Below, one piece after another: positions 6,167 to 6,284 of a stretch of DNA of 6,284 nt; the first letter of the stretch is position 1; the number at the start of each line of letters is the position of its first letter. This DNA is from Bacteroidota bacterium (lineage in GTDB: Bacteria; Bacteroidota; Bacteroidia; Cytophagales; Cyclobacteriaceae), in NCBI GenBank assembly GCA_023417065.1, contig JAEZGH010000158.1:1-6284 (forward strand). The letters run 5' to 3'. The translations under genes and the position numbers were made by a program. The notes below the pieces were generated by a model. The model ran no database searches. It was given only the letters and a program-made list of their open reading frames with translations, and was not told the DNA's origin.

Positions 6167-6208
6167 AGTATTCCTTTCAGAGTGCTGAGTCTTGAGCATG
6201 ATAGTTCT

Positions 6209-6226
6209 GCATACGAGATTGTATGC
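6209..6226. promoter_or_regulatory. Palindrome overlapping the rtcB -10 element, candidate operator
   Basis: GCATAC (6209-6214) and GTATGC (6221-6226) form a perfect 6-bp inverted repeat around GAGATT. The proposed -10 hexamer (6218-6223) lies inside it and the predicted start site falls at its edge, so a dimeric protein bound here would block transcription. No candidate repressor is identified. Confidence 0.4.
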
Positions 6227-6246
6227 GCGAACAAACGTCATGTCAA
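6218..6246 (-). promoter_or_regulatory. Near-consensus sigma-70-type promoter of rtcB
   Basis: On the minus strand, TTGACA (6241-6246) matches the -35 consensus fully; after exactly 17 bases, TACAAT (6218-6223) matches the -10 consensus at 5 of 6. Transcription would start near 6211, giving a leader of about 60 bases before ATG 6152. This differs from the sigma-54/RtcR control known for E. coli rtcBA, and also from the TTTG/TAnnTTTG promoter pattern of many Bacteroidota. Confidence 0.68.
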
Positions 6247-6261
6247 AGCCTGTGCCGGCTT
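6246..6261. repeat. Short hairpin next to the rtcB -35 element
   Basis: AAGCC (6246-6250) pairs with GGCTT (6257-6261) around a 6-base loop, followed on the plus strand by GTTATTATT. It could be a weak terminator for plus-strand transcription or a chance stem; it touches the -35 hexamer. Confidence 0.25.
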
Positions 6262-6284
6262 GTTATTATTATGAAATGATTGAA

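Overview
The window looks like a chromosomal stretch of a free-living bacterium, most likely from the Bacteroidota or a neighbouring phylum. The grounds are the RtcB subtype, a 2566 gene that resembles a family I associate with Bacteroidota, weak or absent Shine-Dalgarno sites before several genes, and spacers rich in degenerate TTGAAACTTGAA-like words. This placement is an inference from recall; no search was run. I see no tRNA, rRNA, CRISPR array, transposase or replication origin.

Layout. Positions 1-657 hold the 3' half of a soxC-like molybdenum sulfite/sulfane dehydrogenase gene. It is followed after 19 bases by a complete FAD-dependent oxidoreductase of the phytoene-desaturase/PYROXD2 type (677-2158), and the two are probably co-transcribed. 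A hairpin terminator candidate follows. The 407-base gap at 2159-2565 is non-coding and carries degenerate repeats. Next comes a basic, unrecognised protein (2566-3270) whose 3' part may be frame-disrupted. An AraC-type regulator (3354-4169) and a small four-helix membrane protein (4246-4611) follow on the same strand. On the opposite strand, facing them, is a complete rtcB RNA ligase gene (4752-6152). Its upstream region shows a near-consensus sigma-70-type promoter whose -10 element sits inside a palindrome.

How the parts may work together. The soxC-like gene and the FAD gene form one transcription unit candidate with periplasmic sulfur oxidation as its only recognisable theme; the FAD enzyme's substrate is unknown. 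The AraC regulator may control the membrane protein just downstream. RtcB is a stand-alone RNA repair or tRNA-splicing-type ligase.

The least ordinary structure is in the spacers. Three copies of a 23-base pattern, CTTGARCC-N9-CGAAGC, lie in two gaps, and two of them have similarity extending over roughly 50-60 bases. A long imperfect inverted repeat separates the convergent genes. I found no convincing new biological system; the repeat family and the rtcB promoter palindrome are the items most worth checking.
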